From Candidatus Gastranaerophilales bacterium (lineage in GTDB: Bacteria > Cyanobacteriota > Vampirovibrionia > Gastranaerophilales > Gastranaerophilaceae), in NCBI GenBank assembly GCA_944324365.1, contig CALUWA010000002.1:124001-188000 (forward strand): DNA of 64,000 nt. Direction: 5' to 3'. This document shows positions 34,571-43,223 of this stretch, piece by piece (position 1 is the stretch's first letter; the number at the start of each line of letters is the position of its first letter). The translations under genes were made by a program, and so were the position numbers. The notes under the pieces are model-generated. The model was not told the origin of the DNA. It did no database searches and saw only the letters and a list, made by a program, of their open reading frames with translations.

Positions 34571-36787
34571 ATGTCTGAAAAACCGCTTTTTGAAGAAATA
34601 AAACAAACTCTTATTGCACAGCATAGAGAAGAGGATGAGATAGCCAAGATTGAAGAGGCGTTTGAATTTGCGAAACGGCTTCACGAGGGGCAATACAGAA
34701 TTTCAGAAGAGCCTTATATTATCCATCCTGTCGAAGTTGCGAAAATTCTTCTTGATTTAAAAGTTGATTCTCATACGCTTATTGCGGCATTTTTGCATGA
34801 TATTCTCGAAGATACCGATACAAAACCAGAAGAAATAGAAGAGCGCTTTGGTAATGATGTTTTGTCGCTGGTGCAGGGAGTTACAAAACTTAGCAAACTC
34901 CAGTTTAAATCCAAAGAAGAACGTCAGGCAGAAAATTTCAGACGTCTGTTTATTGCAATGGCAAACGATATCCGCGTGATTTTTCTAAAGCTTGCAGACA
35001 GACTTCATAACATGAGAACACTTAATTTTATGGCTGCGCAAAAACAGCAGAAAATTGCAAGAGAAACACTTGATATTTTTGCTCCGCTTGCAAACCGTTT
35101 AGGTATGGGGAAAATTAAGGCAGAACTTGAGGATTTGTCTTTAAGATATCTTGAACCTGATAAATATTTTGAAATAGCACAGCTTGTTTCGCAAACTAAA
35201 GCTGAAAGAGAAATGACTGTTCAGCTCCTTATTGACCAGATTTCGAAAGATGTTAAGAAAAACGGCATAAATGCTCAAATAACGGGACGGGCAAAGCATT
35301 ACTACAGTATTTATTCCAAAATGAAACGTTTGAATATCGCGTTTCATGATTTGTATGATATTACCGCTGTTCGTGTAATTGTTGATACCGAAAAAGAATG
35401 CTATGAAGTTTTGGGGCTGATTCATTCACAGTTTAAGCCTATTCCGGGGCGGTTTAAGGATTACATTGCAATGCCTAAGGGCAATATGTACCAGTCTTTG
35501 CATACGTCAGTAATCGGGCCGCGCTCTAAACCTTTGGAAGTTCAGATAAGAACCTGGGAAATGCATGAAGTTGCTGAATATGGTGTTGCCGCGCACTGGA
35601 GATATAAGGAAAAAGGTTCGCAGAAAGCAAACAATCCGGCTGATATGCAGTTTTCGTGGATGAGAAAAATGGTCGAATACGATAAAGATATGACGTCGGC
35701 CGAAGATTACGTTAATTCTGTTAAACTGGATTTGTTTTCGGATCAGGTTTTTGCATTTACACCAAACGGGGATGTATTGGACTTGCCGATAAACGCTACC
35801 CCTGTGGATTTTGCATACCGTATTCACTCTGATGTGGGACATAGAACTGTTGGGGCGCTTATTAACGGCAGAATTGCGCAGCTTGATACAAAACTAAACA
35901 ACGGTGATATTGTTGAGATTTTAACCTCAAAAACTCCGGCACCGCGTTTGGATTGGCTGAATTTTGTAGTGACAAAGCAGGCTTCATCAAAAATTAAACA
36001 GTGGTTTAAAAAGAATAACCGCGAAAGCCATATTGAAGTCGGACGGGCTAACCTTGAACACGAACTTACAAAAGCCGTGTTTGATGAGTATACCAAACAG
36101 GGTGAGTTTGAAAAAGTTGCAAAACAAATGAATTACCAGAGTTCGGAAGATTTGTTTGCGGCTCTGGGGTATGGTGAAACTACTGTAAATAAAATTTTAA
36201 ACAAACTCCGCAAGCCGCAGCAAAAAACACACGAAGGAAATTTCCACTCCTCAAACCGCAAGAAATCAGAAAAAGATATTGTCGGGCTTGAAGGTTTGCT
36301 ATATTCGTTTGCAAAATGTTGTTCTCCTATTCCGGGAGAACCTATTGTCGGGGTTGTAACGCGTTCAAAGGGCGTTACTGTTCACAGAATTGATTGCAAG
36401 ACATTAGAAAATATTCAGCCGGAAAGGTTGATGGATATTCATTGGTCGGGCGATAATACCAATAAAACTTATACTACAACCATACGTATTGAAACCGGAG
36501 AAAAGCTTGGACTTTTAAAAGATATTATTGCGGCGGTTTCCGATAACAATACAAATATTACATATGCAAATGTAAAATCTAAAAACAACCGCATAGGGAT
36601 AATAGAGCTCGGAATGGAACTTGATAACGTTGAAACTCTCAAAAAAGTTATTAACTGTATTCAGGCTATTCCTGATGTGTTCAGTGTAAAACGTATTCAA
36701 ACATCTTATTCCGGCGGCGGACACCAGAATAATTCACGTTCAAGGCAAAACAAGCCGAATAAAAATCAAAAAAGAAAAAATTCCTAG
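34571..36787 (+). CDS. rel: RelA/SpoT bifunctional (p)ppGpp synthetase/hydrolase
   Basis: 738 residues from the ATG at 34571. The HD hydrolase domain is intact (AAFLHDILEDTDTKPEEIEE), so it should degrade as well as make (p)ppGpp. The synthetase region is YSIYSKMKRLNIAFHDLYDI and RFKDYIAMPKGNMYQSLHT. Then come TGS (VFAFTPNGDVLDLPINATPV), a helical zone with a CCSPIPGEPIVG Cys motif, and a C-terminal ACT domain (IRIETGEKLGLLKDIIAAVS). Controls the stringent response. It is probably the only long RSH enzyme, but that cannot be judged from one window. Confidence 0.96.
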   Translation: MSEKPLFEEIKQTLIAQHREEDEIAKIEEAFEFAKRLHEGQYRISEEPYIIHPVEVAKILLDLKVDSHTLIAAFLHDILEDTDTKPEEIEERFGNDVLSLVQGVTKLSKLQFKSKEERQAENFRRLFIAMANDIRVIFLKLADRLHNMRTLNFMAAQKQQKIARETLDIFAPLANRLGMGKIKAELEDLSLRYLEPDKYFEIAQLVSQTKAEREMTVQLLIDQISKDVKKNGINAQITGRAKHYYSIYSKMKRLNIAFHDLYDITAVRVIVDTEKECYEVLGLIHSQFKPIPGRFKDYIAMPKGNMYQSLHTSVIGPRSKPLEVQIRTWEMHEVAEYGVAAHWRYKEKGSQKANNPADMQFSWMRKMVEYDKDMTSAEDYVNSVKLDLFSDQVFAFTPNGDVLDLPINATPVDFAYRIHSDVGHRTVGALINGRIAQLDTKLNNGDIVEILTSKTPAPRLDWLNFVVTKQASSKIKQWFKKNNRESHIEVGRANLEHELTKAVFDEYTKQGEFEKVAKQMNYQSSEDLFAALGYGETTVNKILNKLRKPQQKTHEGNFHSSNRKKSEKDIVGLEGLLYSFAKCCSPIPGEPIVGVVTRSKGVTVHRIDCKTLENIQPERLMDIHWSGDNTNKTYTTTIRIETGEKLGLLKDIIAAVSDNNTNITYANVKSKNNRIGIIELGMELDNVETLKKVINCIQAIPDVFSVKRIQTSYSGGGHQNNSRSRQNKPNKNQKRKNS

Positions 36788-36868
36788 ATAATACACGCCT
36801 GCTTTTAATATTTTTTTGAGCATGGTAAAATTTTGGCAGTGATATTAAAGGATGAGGAAGTTTTTACA

Positions 36869-38599
36869 ATGAAAATGTCAAAAATGTTTGTGCAGACAAT
36901 GAGAGAATTCCCTTCCGATGCAGAAGTTGTTTCTCATAAGATGCTTGCACGTGCCGGATATATAAAAAAGCTTACCAGCGGGGTATACAATTATATGCCT
37001 CTTATGTGGAGAGTTTTGAAAAAGATTGAAAATATAGTAAGAGAAGAAATGGATAGAGCAGGAGCTCAAGAGCTTTTGATGCCGTTTGTTCAGCCGAAAG
37101 AACTCTGGGAAGAATCAGGCAGATGGGATGCATACGGGAAAGAGCTTATGCGTCTGAAAGACAGGCATGACAGAGTTATGTGCCTGGGGCCTACGCACGA
37201 AGAAATTATTACGGCTCTTGCACGTGACGTTTTGAAATCATATAAGCAGATGCCTGTTAATTTATACCAAATTCAATCAAAATTCCGTGATGAAGTTCGT
37301 CCGAGATACGGGCTTTTGAGAGGCAGAGAATTTATAATGAAAGATGCCTATAGCTTTGATACATCACAGGAAGGCTTGAATAAAGAATATGAAAATATGG
37401 CGCAGGCTTATACTAAGATATTTAACCGCTGCGGACTTCCGACAAAAATGGTTCAATCAGATTCCGGCGCAATTGGCGGAAGCGTAAGCCATGAATTTAT
37501 GGTGCTGACAGATACAGATGCCGGCGAAAACGATGTTTTCTACTGTGATGACTGTGGATATGCTGCAAATTCCAACCACGCAGTATCAAAACTTTTGCCT
37601 GCTCAAACGGATGGCGCAAAATATTTCAGCAAAACTGAAATCATTGATACTCCAAATACCCATTCAATTGAAGAGTTGTCAAAATTTTTGAATATTCCTT
37701 CAACTTTGATATTAAAAACACTGGTTTATATAGTTGATAAAAAGCCTGTTCTTGCCCTAATCAGAGCGGATAAGGCTGTTGAAGAAACAAAGTTGATGAA
37801 TGCTGTCGGCGGAAATGATATAAGAATAGCATCTTCTGCGGAAATTGCCGAACTTATGGCAGAAAAAGGCTTTGATGCCGTTCCTGGATTTATCGGGCCG
37901 AACGGTATGGATGGTATTCAGATAATTGCGGATGAAACGGTTCGCGAGATGAAAAATTTTGTCGTCGGTATTAACCAAACAGACAAACACCTTGTCGGTG
38001 CAAATCTTTCTGATATTCCTGCCATAGAAAATTATGTTGATATAAGACTTGTAGAAGCAGGAGATCTTTGCCCTGAGTGCGGAAAGCCTTTGAAAGTTAC
38101 CCAGGGTATAGAAGTCGGAAATATTTTCCAGCTCGGTACAAAATATTCGGAACCTATGAAGGCGGTTTATTTGGATGAAAACGGCAAAACAAAACCTTAT
38201 ATTATGGGATGCTACGGAATAGGTATTTCCAGAACCGCAGCAGCTGCCGTTGAGGCTCACCACGATGAACACGGTATAAAATGGCCTATCGCCATTGCGC
38301 CTTATCATGTTGTAATTGTACCTGTTAATATCAAGGACGAATTGCAGATGAAAGTCGCAAATGAGATGTATGAAAAGCTGCTTGAGGCTGGTGTTGAAGT
38401 TGTTCTTGATGACAGGGACGAACGAGCCGGGGTTAAGTTTAAAGATGCGGATTTAATAGGGTTCCCGTTCAGAGTTACTGTCGGAAAAACTATTAATGAA
38501 GGTTTTGTTGAATATAAAATCAGGGAAACAGGCGAAATGTTAAAGCTTACTCCGGAAGAGGCAGTTAAGGATTTAATCAAAGAAATTTTAAATAAATAA
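36869..38599 (+). CDS. proS: Prolyl-tRNA synthetase
   Basis: Charges tRNA-Pro. 576 residues from the ATG at 36869 (GAGGA upstream); a TTG start at 36833 is in frame but unsupported. Class II motifs: SGVYNYMPLMWRVLKKIENI, the motif 2 region FRDEVRPRYGLLRGREFIMK, and CYGIGISRTAAAAVEAHHDE for motif 3. The bacterial-type editing insertion is present (TLVYIVDKKPVLALIRADKA), so mis-charged Ala-tRNA can be cleared. The anticodon-binding domain ends the protein. Confidence 0.97.
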   Translation: MKMSKMFVQTMREFPSDAEVVSHKMLARAGYIKKLTSGVYNYMPLMWRVLKKIENIVREEMDRAGAQELLMPFVQPKELWEESGRWDAYGKELMRLKDRHDRVMCLGPTHEEIITALARDVLKSYKQMPVNLYQIQSKFRDEVRPRYGLLRGREFIMKDAYSFDTSQEGLNKEYENMAQAYTKIFNRCGLPTKMVQSDSGAIGGSVSHEFMVLTDTDAGENDVFYCDDCGYAANSNHAVSKLLPAQTDGAKYFSKTEIIDTPNTHSIEELSKFLNIPSTLILKTLVYIVDKKPVLALIRADKAVEETKLMNAVGGNDIRIASSAEIAELMAEKGFDAVPGFIGPNGMDGIQIIADETVREMKNFVVGINQTDKHLVGANLSDIPAIENYVDIRLVEAGDLCPECGKPLKVTQGIEVGNIFQLGTKYSEPMKAVYLDENGKTKPYIMGCYGIGISRTAAAAVEAHHDEHGIKWPIAIAPYHVVIVPVNIKDELQMKVANEMYEKLLEAGVEVVLDDRDERAGVKFKDADLIGFPFRVTVGKTINEGFVEYKIRETGEMLKLTPEEAVKDLIKEILNK

Positions 38600-38605
38600 A
38601 TTGAA

Positions 38606-38630
38606 AGCGGGATTTATATCCCGCTATTTA
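38606..38630 (+). terminator. Terminator shared between proS and prepilin C
   Basis: AGCGGGAT, loop TTAT, ATCCCGCT, with short A/T runs on both sides. It lies between two convergent genes and could act on both. Confidence 0.6.
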
Positions 38631-39486
38631 TTCCTCAGGAACGCTGTATTGTATGTATTCAATTTCATCTGATGATAGAATTGTATTTATGTTTCCATAG
38701 CCAGCGACTTCTTTTAATTGTCCGTTTTCATGAACTCCTATTTGATAAATATCTGCGCCATATTGATTTGGTCCCAGGGTTCCGTTAGTGTCAATTATTA
38801 TGTTTGCACATCTTCTGTCCAGCCATTCATATTCTTCTCTTTCACAATCGCTTCCGTCACTGTTTGCAACAGGATTACCTGAGCTGTCAGTAATACACTT
38901 GGTTGCAGTTCTCATTGTACTACAAGAGGAATATTGACTGATTTTAAGAAAGCTGCCGTCTGCCAGTTTTAAATATGGCGGAGTGAATGTATCCATATAT
39001 TCCATGACACCAGTTATGACATTTGATTTTCCGTATTGCGCTTTGACACGATAAGCCCTACAGGAATTGGAATTGACAGAGTCGCATAATACTGCTCCTG
39101 TGAAATATTTTTTCATTGTTTCCAAAGTTTGCGCGCTTGTATTAGAGAGGTTAAATATTGATGTAATATTAGTCGTGTCGCCGATATCTGCTTTTGCAAG
39201 ATTTATTGCATTCGTGATAGTTGAATACGTTTTTTTTACCCTGGTTAATAAAACCATATTCTGATATTTTGCAAGCAGCATTGGCATCGTCATTGCGGCA
39301 ACTATACCTATTATGCCCAGTGTAACCAAAACTTCCGCAAGTGTGAATGCGGCTTTTTTGCGATATGCAGCGTGTAGTACTGGCTTTAGTCGACCTAAAA
39401 GGCTGAAGCTATCTCCAAAAGCGGAGAGCTTAGCCCCCCCCCCCCTGGAGAATACCGGTATTTCTAGTGTTTTCAGATTTTAACAT
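38628..39486 (-). CDS. Prepilin-like protein C, frameshifted by G12 tract (OFF)
   Basis: The ATG at 39486 follows GGAGG-ATATATCAA. The leader starts MLKSENTRNTGILQ and then meets G12 (39445-39434), after which the frame hits TAA. With G11 it would read AKLSAFGDSFSLLGRLKPVL and join KKAAFTLAEVLVTLGIIG, giving a 46-residue leader. The body, whose frame carries an internal GTG at 39329, is intact: KKTYSTITNAINLAKADIGD, a DTNGTLGPNQYGADIYQIGV motif and the stop at 38628. Prepilin D has an almost identical leader start and the same RBS but G11, in frame. This makes a reversible OFF state the simplest reading. Confidence 0.75.
39434..39445 (-). other. Poly-G tract (G12) in prepilin C leader
   Basis: Twelve C on the plus strand. 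ON requires 2 modulo 3 (11 or 14); 12 puts the leader out of frame with the pilin. Confidence 0.75.
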
Positions 39487-39548
39487 TTGATATATCCTCC
39501 AAAATTTAAATAACCATTTATATTTTAACTTATATTTGAAAATTTTAC

Positions 39549-39812
39549 AAGTGCCTACGGCACAACAGGTGTCATTGTGAGCTTAGATTTCCGGTAAGGA
39601 GGCGCGAGCGAACACATAAGTTGGAGCCGGTCATTAGAATAATCCGATGCTACGCGACGAAGCAATCCATAGATCGCGCAACAAGTGCGCGATGACATAT
39701 TTTAGCACCTTCCGCCATCCACATGTCATCGCGGAAAACCAAAGGTTTATCCGCTCCTTTTCCCTGGATTGTTTCGTTTCCTATCGGATTTTCGGTAGGA
39801 TGGAGCAGACAA
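39549..39812. repeat. Interspersed repeat cluster IV
   Basis: Starts with GTGCCTACGGCAC, then pieces seen elsewhere: GACGAAGCAATCCATAGATC, CGCGCAACAAGTGCGCGATG, ATGTCATCGCGGAAAACC and GGATTG...CGGATTTTCGGTAGG. It fills the 39487-39818 gap upstream of prepilin C; no gene is seen. Confidence 0.8.
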
Positions 39813-39818
39813 TATTTA

Positions 39819-40043
39819 TTATTGCACTAATCCTTGCAAGCTCATAACGGTTTCGTAACTGGCACCTGCTTCAAGGAGCTCTTCTGCCGAAAGTCCGAAC
39901 AGTGTTATCAAATTATAGGCTTCGTGTCCGCCATTATGTTTTTTTAACGCTTCAAGTGTTGCAATAACAGCGTCCTCGCGGGATAAATTTGTTATCCTGT
40001 CGTTAATTCCCAAATGCAGACTTCTTTTTTTAGCTTTTCCCAT
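39819..40043 (-). CDS. Small conserved-looking protein after the ROK kinase
   Basis: 74 residues, starting one base after the kinase stop codon, so probably translationally coupled. Basic N-terminus (MGKAKKRSLHLGINDRITNL) and a helical rest (REDAVIATLEALKKHNGGHE, LSAEELLEAGASYETVMSLQ). No family recognised. It ends at the edge of repeat cluster IV. Confidence 0.6.
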   Translation of the reverse strand: MGKAKKRSLHLGINDRITNLSREDAVIATLEALKKHNGGHEAYNLITLFGLSAEELLEAGASYETVMSLQGLVQ

Positions 40044-40044
40044 T

Positions 40045-40920
40045 TTATTTTGTTACTCCCAATGCCAAAAGACCTGCGCCTATCATCCCGGAATAGTTGC
40101 CGGCTGTAGCTTTTACTACTTTTGTCGGCTGGGTTACAATTTCTTCGTTTGTTCTTTTTGTCAGGTAATCAGTATCGACAAATTCGGCCATTGAACCCGA
40201 TAAGACAACTACATCAGGATCAAAAATATTTGCAAGTCCTATAATCCCGTTTAAAATGTCATTCTGCCAGCAGTTGAAAATTTCTGTCATTTGTTTGTCG
40301 TTATTTTTCAGCCCGTCTATAACGTCGTATGTAGTTATTTCTTTGTTTCCGGAAATTTCTTCCGCTGTACGTTTTAAGCCAGTCCCTGAAGCATATGACT
40401 CAAAGCAGTCCCAGCTTCCGCAGGTACATTGTCTGTGGGGTTTTCTTTCCATTTTAAAATGCATTTCTCCTGCTGCGCCGCTTTTGCCTTTGTATAATTT
40501 ATTATCAAGAATAATTCCTCCGCCGACGCCTGTGCCGAGAGTCAGCATAATCGAATACGGCATACCTTTTGAAGAACCTATGATATGTTCCGCCCAGGCT
40601 GCACAGTTTGCATCATTTTCTACAAAGACCGGTTTTGTACTTAATGCTTTAAAATTCATTGTCGGATATTCTTTTGCAATGTTGCCGGTAGAACCTAAAA
40701 TGCCGTCATTGCTGTTATTTACTGCACCGCACGTCGAAAATGCAATTACATCAACTTCGTATTCGTATTTTTTTACAATTTCTTCCAATACGGTTTTTAT
40801 TTCTTCAAATGTTTTTGGGGTGTGGCGTTTTTCTATTTCGCTTATAATTTCGCCCTGTTCATTTATTATTGTGTTATAAATTTTTGTTCCGCCGATATCA
40901 ATCGTGAGTGCTTTTTTCAT
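40045..40920 (-). CDS. ROK-family sugar kinase (glucokinase or N-acetylmannosamine kinase type)
   Basis: 291 residues. ATP-binding ALTIDIGGTKIYNTIINEQG, the second phosphate motif LTLGTGVGGGIILDNKLYKG, the catalytic region VENDANCAAWAEHIIG and the ROK zinc motif HRQCTCGSWDCFES (CxCGxxxCxE, with Asp replacing the usual Gly). Phosphorylates a hexose or an N-acetylhexosamine. The neighbouring nanE suggests ManNAc as substrate, i.e. a NanK role, but glucokinase cannot be excluded. Its start overlaps the end of the small gene before it. Confidence 0.88.
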   Translation of the reverse strand: MKKALTIDIGGTKIYNTIINEQGEIISEIEKRHTPKTFEEIKTVLEEIVKKYEYEVDVIAFSTCGAVNNSNDGILGSTGNIAKEYPTMNFKALSTKPVFVENDANCAAWAEHIIGSSKGMPYSIMLTLGTGVGGGIILDNKLYKGKSGAAGEMHFKMERKPHRQCTCGSWDCFESYASGTGLKRTAEEISGNKEITTYDVIDGLKNNDKQMTEIFNCWQNDILNGIIGLANIFDPDVVVLSGSMAEFVDTDYLTKRTNEEIVTQPTKVVKATAGNYSGMIGAGLLALGVTK

Positions 40921-41089
40921 TATTTATATCCTTACTTTTTATAAAGCTGTCTTTCGGTAATCTTTTGTCTATATTAGGCTGCGGGGTATGTTCGGAATAT
41001 TTTGGAGCCGAATGAAGTTTTTCGTAGTCATCCAAAATTTTAAGAAAATTCTTCATTTTATCATAGTTAGACATTAGTTTAATTTTCAT
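40898..41089 (-). CDS. Small protein between nanE and the ROK kinase
   Basis: 63 residues, Lys/Asp-rich (SNYDKMKNFLKILDDYEKLH). GAGGG lies 5 bases before its ATG and it fills the gap exactly: it begins 8 bases after the nanE stop and overlaps the kinase start by 23 bases. No family recognised. It could be a real linker gene or a coupling leader peptide. Confidence 0.45.
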   Translation of the reverse strand: MKIKLMSNYDKMKNFLKILDDYEKLHSAPKYSEHTPQPNIDKRLPKDSFIKSKDINNEKSTHD

Positions 41090-41096
41090 ATAACCC

Positions 41097-41786
41097 TCAA
41101 GTATTTCTTTGTACGAAGCGTTTTGTAATTAACTGCGGGCGGGTTATCGCAGAACCTATTACAACGCAGTGTGCGCCTAATTCAAACGCTTTGTCTACCT
41201 GCCATGGCTCCCATATTCTGCCTTCCAGAACGACAGGCTTGTTTGTTTCTTTAACAAGTGCTTCCAATAGATCAAAGTCCGGGCCGTCTAATGAAACATT
41301 TTTTGATTCCTGAGTATAGCCGGACAAAGTGGTTGAGAGAATATTTGCGCCTAATTTTGCAGCGTTTACCCCTTCTTCAACGGTAGAAACATCTGCCATT
41401 GAAATTCTTTTGTTAATTCGGATGTATTTAATAATTTCCGCCAGAGTGCATCCGCCTTCTCTTTGGCGCATTGTGCCGTCAAATGCTATAATATCCGCTC
41501 CGGCATCGATTAACGATATAACTTCTTTTAAGGTAGGCGTTATATAGACTATTTCCTGCCAGTTTTTAGGGATAACATCCGGTTTGGTAAGCCCTATTAT
41601 CGGTACATCAAAAAGATGCTTTGCATTTTTTACATCTCTTACTCCGGCAACTCTCAATGCGCCGGCTCCGCCTTTGAGGACAGACTTCATCATAGCAACC
41701 ATGCATTTTTCCAAATACAACGGCTCGCTTGGCATTGCCTGCACAGAAACCACTACCTTATGTTCCAAACGATTAATCATATCCAT
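41097..41786 (-). CDS. nanE: N-acetylmannosamine-6-phosphate 2-epimerase
   Basis: 229-residue TIM-barrel enzyme converting ManNAc-6-P to GlcNAc-6-P in sialic acid or ManNAc use. Family motifs: VVSVQAMPSEPL, GGAGALRVAGVRDVKNAKHL, IIGLTKPDVI, ADIIAFDGTMRQREGGCTLA and GAHCVVIGSAITRPQLITKR. No Shine-Dalgarno: TATAAT (41798-41793) is six bases before the ATG at 41786. With the ROK kinase downstream it makes a short catabolic cluster. No NanA lyase, NagA/NagB or transporter is in the window. Confidence 0.95.
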   Translation of the reverse strand: MDMINRLEHKVVVSVQAMPSEPLYLEKCMVAMMKSVLKGGAGALRVAGVRDVKNAKHLFDVPIIGLTKPDVIPKNWQEIVYITPTLKEVISLIDAGADIIAFDGTMRQREGGCTLAEIIKYIRINKRISMADVSTVEEGVNAAKLGANILSTTLSGYTQESKNVSLDGPDFDLLEALVKETNKPVVLEGRIWEPWQVDKAFELGAHCVVIGSAITRPQLITKRFVQRNT

Positions 41787-41792
41787 ATTCTG

Positions 41793-41798
41793 ATTATA
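41793..41798 (-). promoter_or_regulatory. -10 box for a leaderless nanE transcript
   Basis: TATAAT, then CAGAAT, then the ATG at 41786; identical spacing to the chrA, dxr and rel starts. Confidence 0.6.
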
Positions 41799-41873
41799 GC
41801 ATAAAATTTGTATTTTATGTATAATGATTATGAAATTTAATATGCATATAATGTTTATTAACAGAGGGTAATT

Positions 41874-43202
41874 ATGAAGAAAACTTTAGTGAAATATCCG
41901 TTTTTAACAGAAGATGTAGAGATTTACGAACGCGAAAACGGGCATAAAATTGTTTTGGCGCATAAAGACGGCGATATGGCAAATGTCAGCACCTGGGTTA
42001 AAACAGGTTCAATAAACGAGGATGACGAAATTAACGGGATTTCGCATTTTCTTGAACATTTGATGTTTAAAGGAACTCATAAGCACCCGGCGGGATATTT
42101 TGACAGAACTCTTGAGGCAAAGGGCGCAATTGTTAATGCTGCAACCTGGAAAGATTATACATTCTACTATGTTACCCTTCCAAAAGGACCTGAAAATAAA
42201 GATCTTAACCTTGCAATAGAACTTCATGCAGATATGATGCTTGATCCGGTATTACCGGAAGATGAAATCGGGGCTCCGTTTGATTTGAACGATACAACTG
42301 TTACGGATAAAAGAGAACGCCATGTTGTAATCGAAGAAATCAGAATGAGAGATGATCAGAACTGGACAAAGATTTATAACGCCTGCAACTTCAATATGTA
42401 TACAAATCATCCGTACAAACGGGATGTAATCGGCACCCCTGAAATTATTTCCCGTGTTACACGCGATGATATTATGAATTATTATCAAAAATTCTATACC
42501 CCTGCAAATATGACAACAATTGTTGTTGGGGATTTCAATACTCAGGAAGTTCTTGCAAAAATTGAAAAAGAATTTGATTTTAAAGGCAGGGAAAACGGTC
42601 CTAAGCGTGTTTATGAAATAGATAAACCAGTTCAGGAAAAGAAAGTTATAACAAATTCGGCGCATGTTAATACGACATATTTTATGTACGGCTGGCTTGG
42701 GCCAAAGGCTTGTGATATAAAAGGTACAATTTGTCTTGATATTATAAGTATAATTTTCGGGGACGGTACAAGTTCACGATTATACCAGAACTTAATCGAA
42801 AAACAGCCTGAACCTATTTTCAACGTGATAAATTCCGAGCATTATCAATTCAAAGACGGCAACAATTTCTTTGTTCAGGCAAACTGCAAGCCTGAATTGA
42901 AGGATTTGGCTATTGAACTTGTTGAAAAAGAACTTGCAAATCTGCTTAATAATCCGATTACGGAAGATGAACTTAAAAAAGCTAAGAAAAAAATTAAATC
43001 AAGGTTTGCATTTTCTGCAGAAACAGTATCCGAAATTGGTGAAACTATTGGTTACTATATGACAGTTTGCGAAGATTTGAAGCTCATTGAAGAGTATCTA
43101 AAGGATTTAGAATCAATTACAATTGAGGATTTGAATACTTCTATAAAGACGTATTTGAATATAAATAATGCGGTGCTTTCTGTTCTTGTTCCGGAAGAAT
43201 AA
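41874..43202 (+). CDS. M16-family zinc peptidase (processing-peptidase type)
   Basis: 442 residues. The inverted zinc motif HFLEH is in GISHFLEHLMFKGTHKHPAG, with the downstream Glu in VVIEEIRMRDD. The second, inactive M16 half follows (FMYGWLGPKACD, DGTSSRLYQNLIEKQPEP). One-chain PqqL/MPP-like peptidases of this size degrade or trim peptides. No signal peptide. AGAGGG lies upstream. It is the first gene of a close-packed trio with ilvB and a pilin-like gene. Confidence 0.93.
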   Translation: MKKTLVKYPFLTEDVEIYERENGHKIVLAHKDGDMANVSTWVKTGSINEDDEINGISHFLEHLMFKGTHKHPAGYFDRTLEAKGAIVNAATWKDYTFYYVTLPKGPENKDLNLAIELHADMMLDPVLPEDEIGAPFDLNDTTVTDKRERHVVIEEIRMRDDQNWTKIYNACNFNMYTNHPYKRDVIGTPEIISRVTRDDIMNYYQKFYTPANMTTIVVGDFNTQEVLAKIEKEFDFKGRENGPKRVYEIDKPVQEKKVITNSAHVNTTYFMYGWLGPKACDIKGTICLDIISIIFGDGTSSRLYQNLIEKQPEPIFNVINSEHYQFKDGNNFFVQANCKPELKDLAIELVEKELANLLNNPITEDELKKAKKKIKSRFAFSAETVSEIGETIGYYMTVCEDLKLIEEYLKDLESITIEDLNTSIKTYLNINNAVLSVLVPEE

Positions 43203-43223
43203 GTATCGTATAAGGAGTTTTTT

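Noticed and set aside
40045-41786. Complete sialic acid catabolic operon
   Set aside because: Only the epimerase and a ROK kinase are present. NanA, NagA, NagB and transporters are absent from the window.
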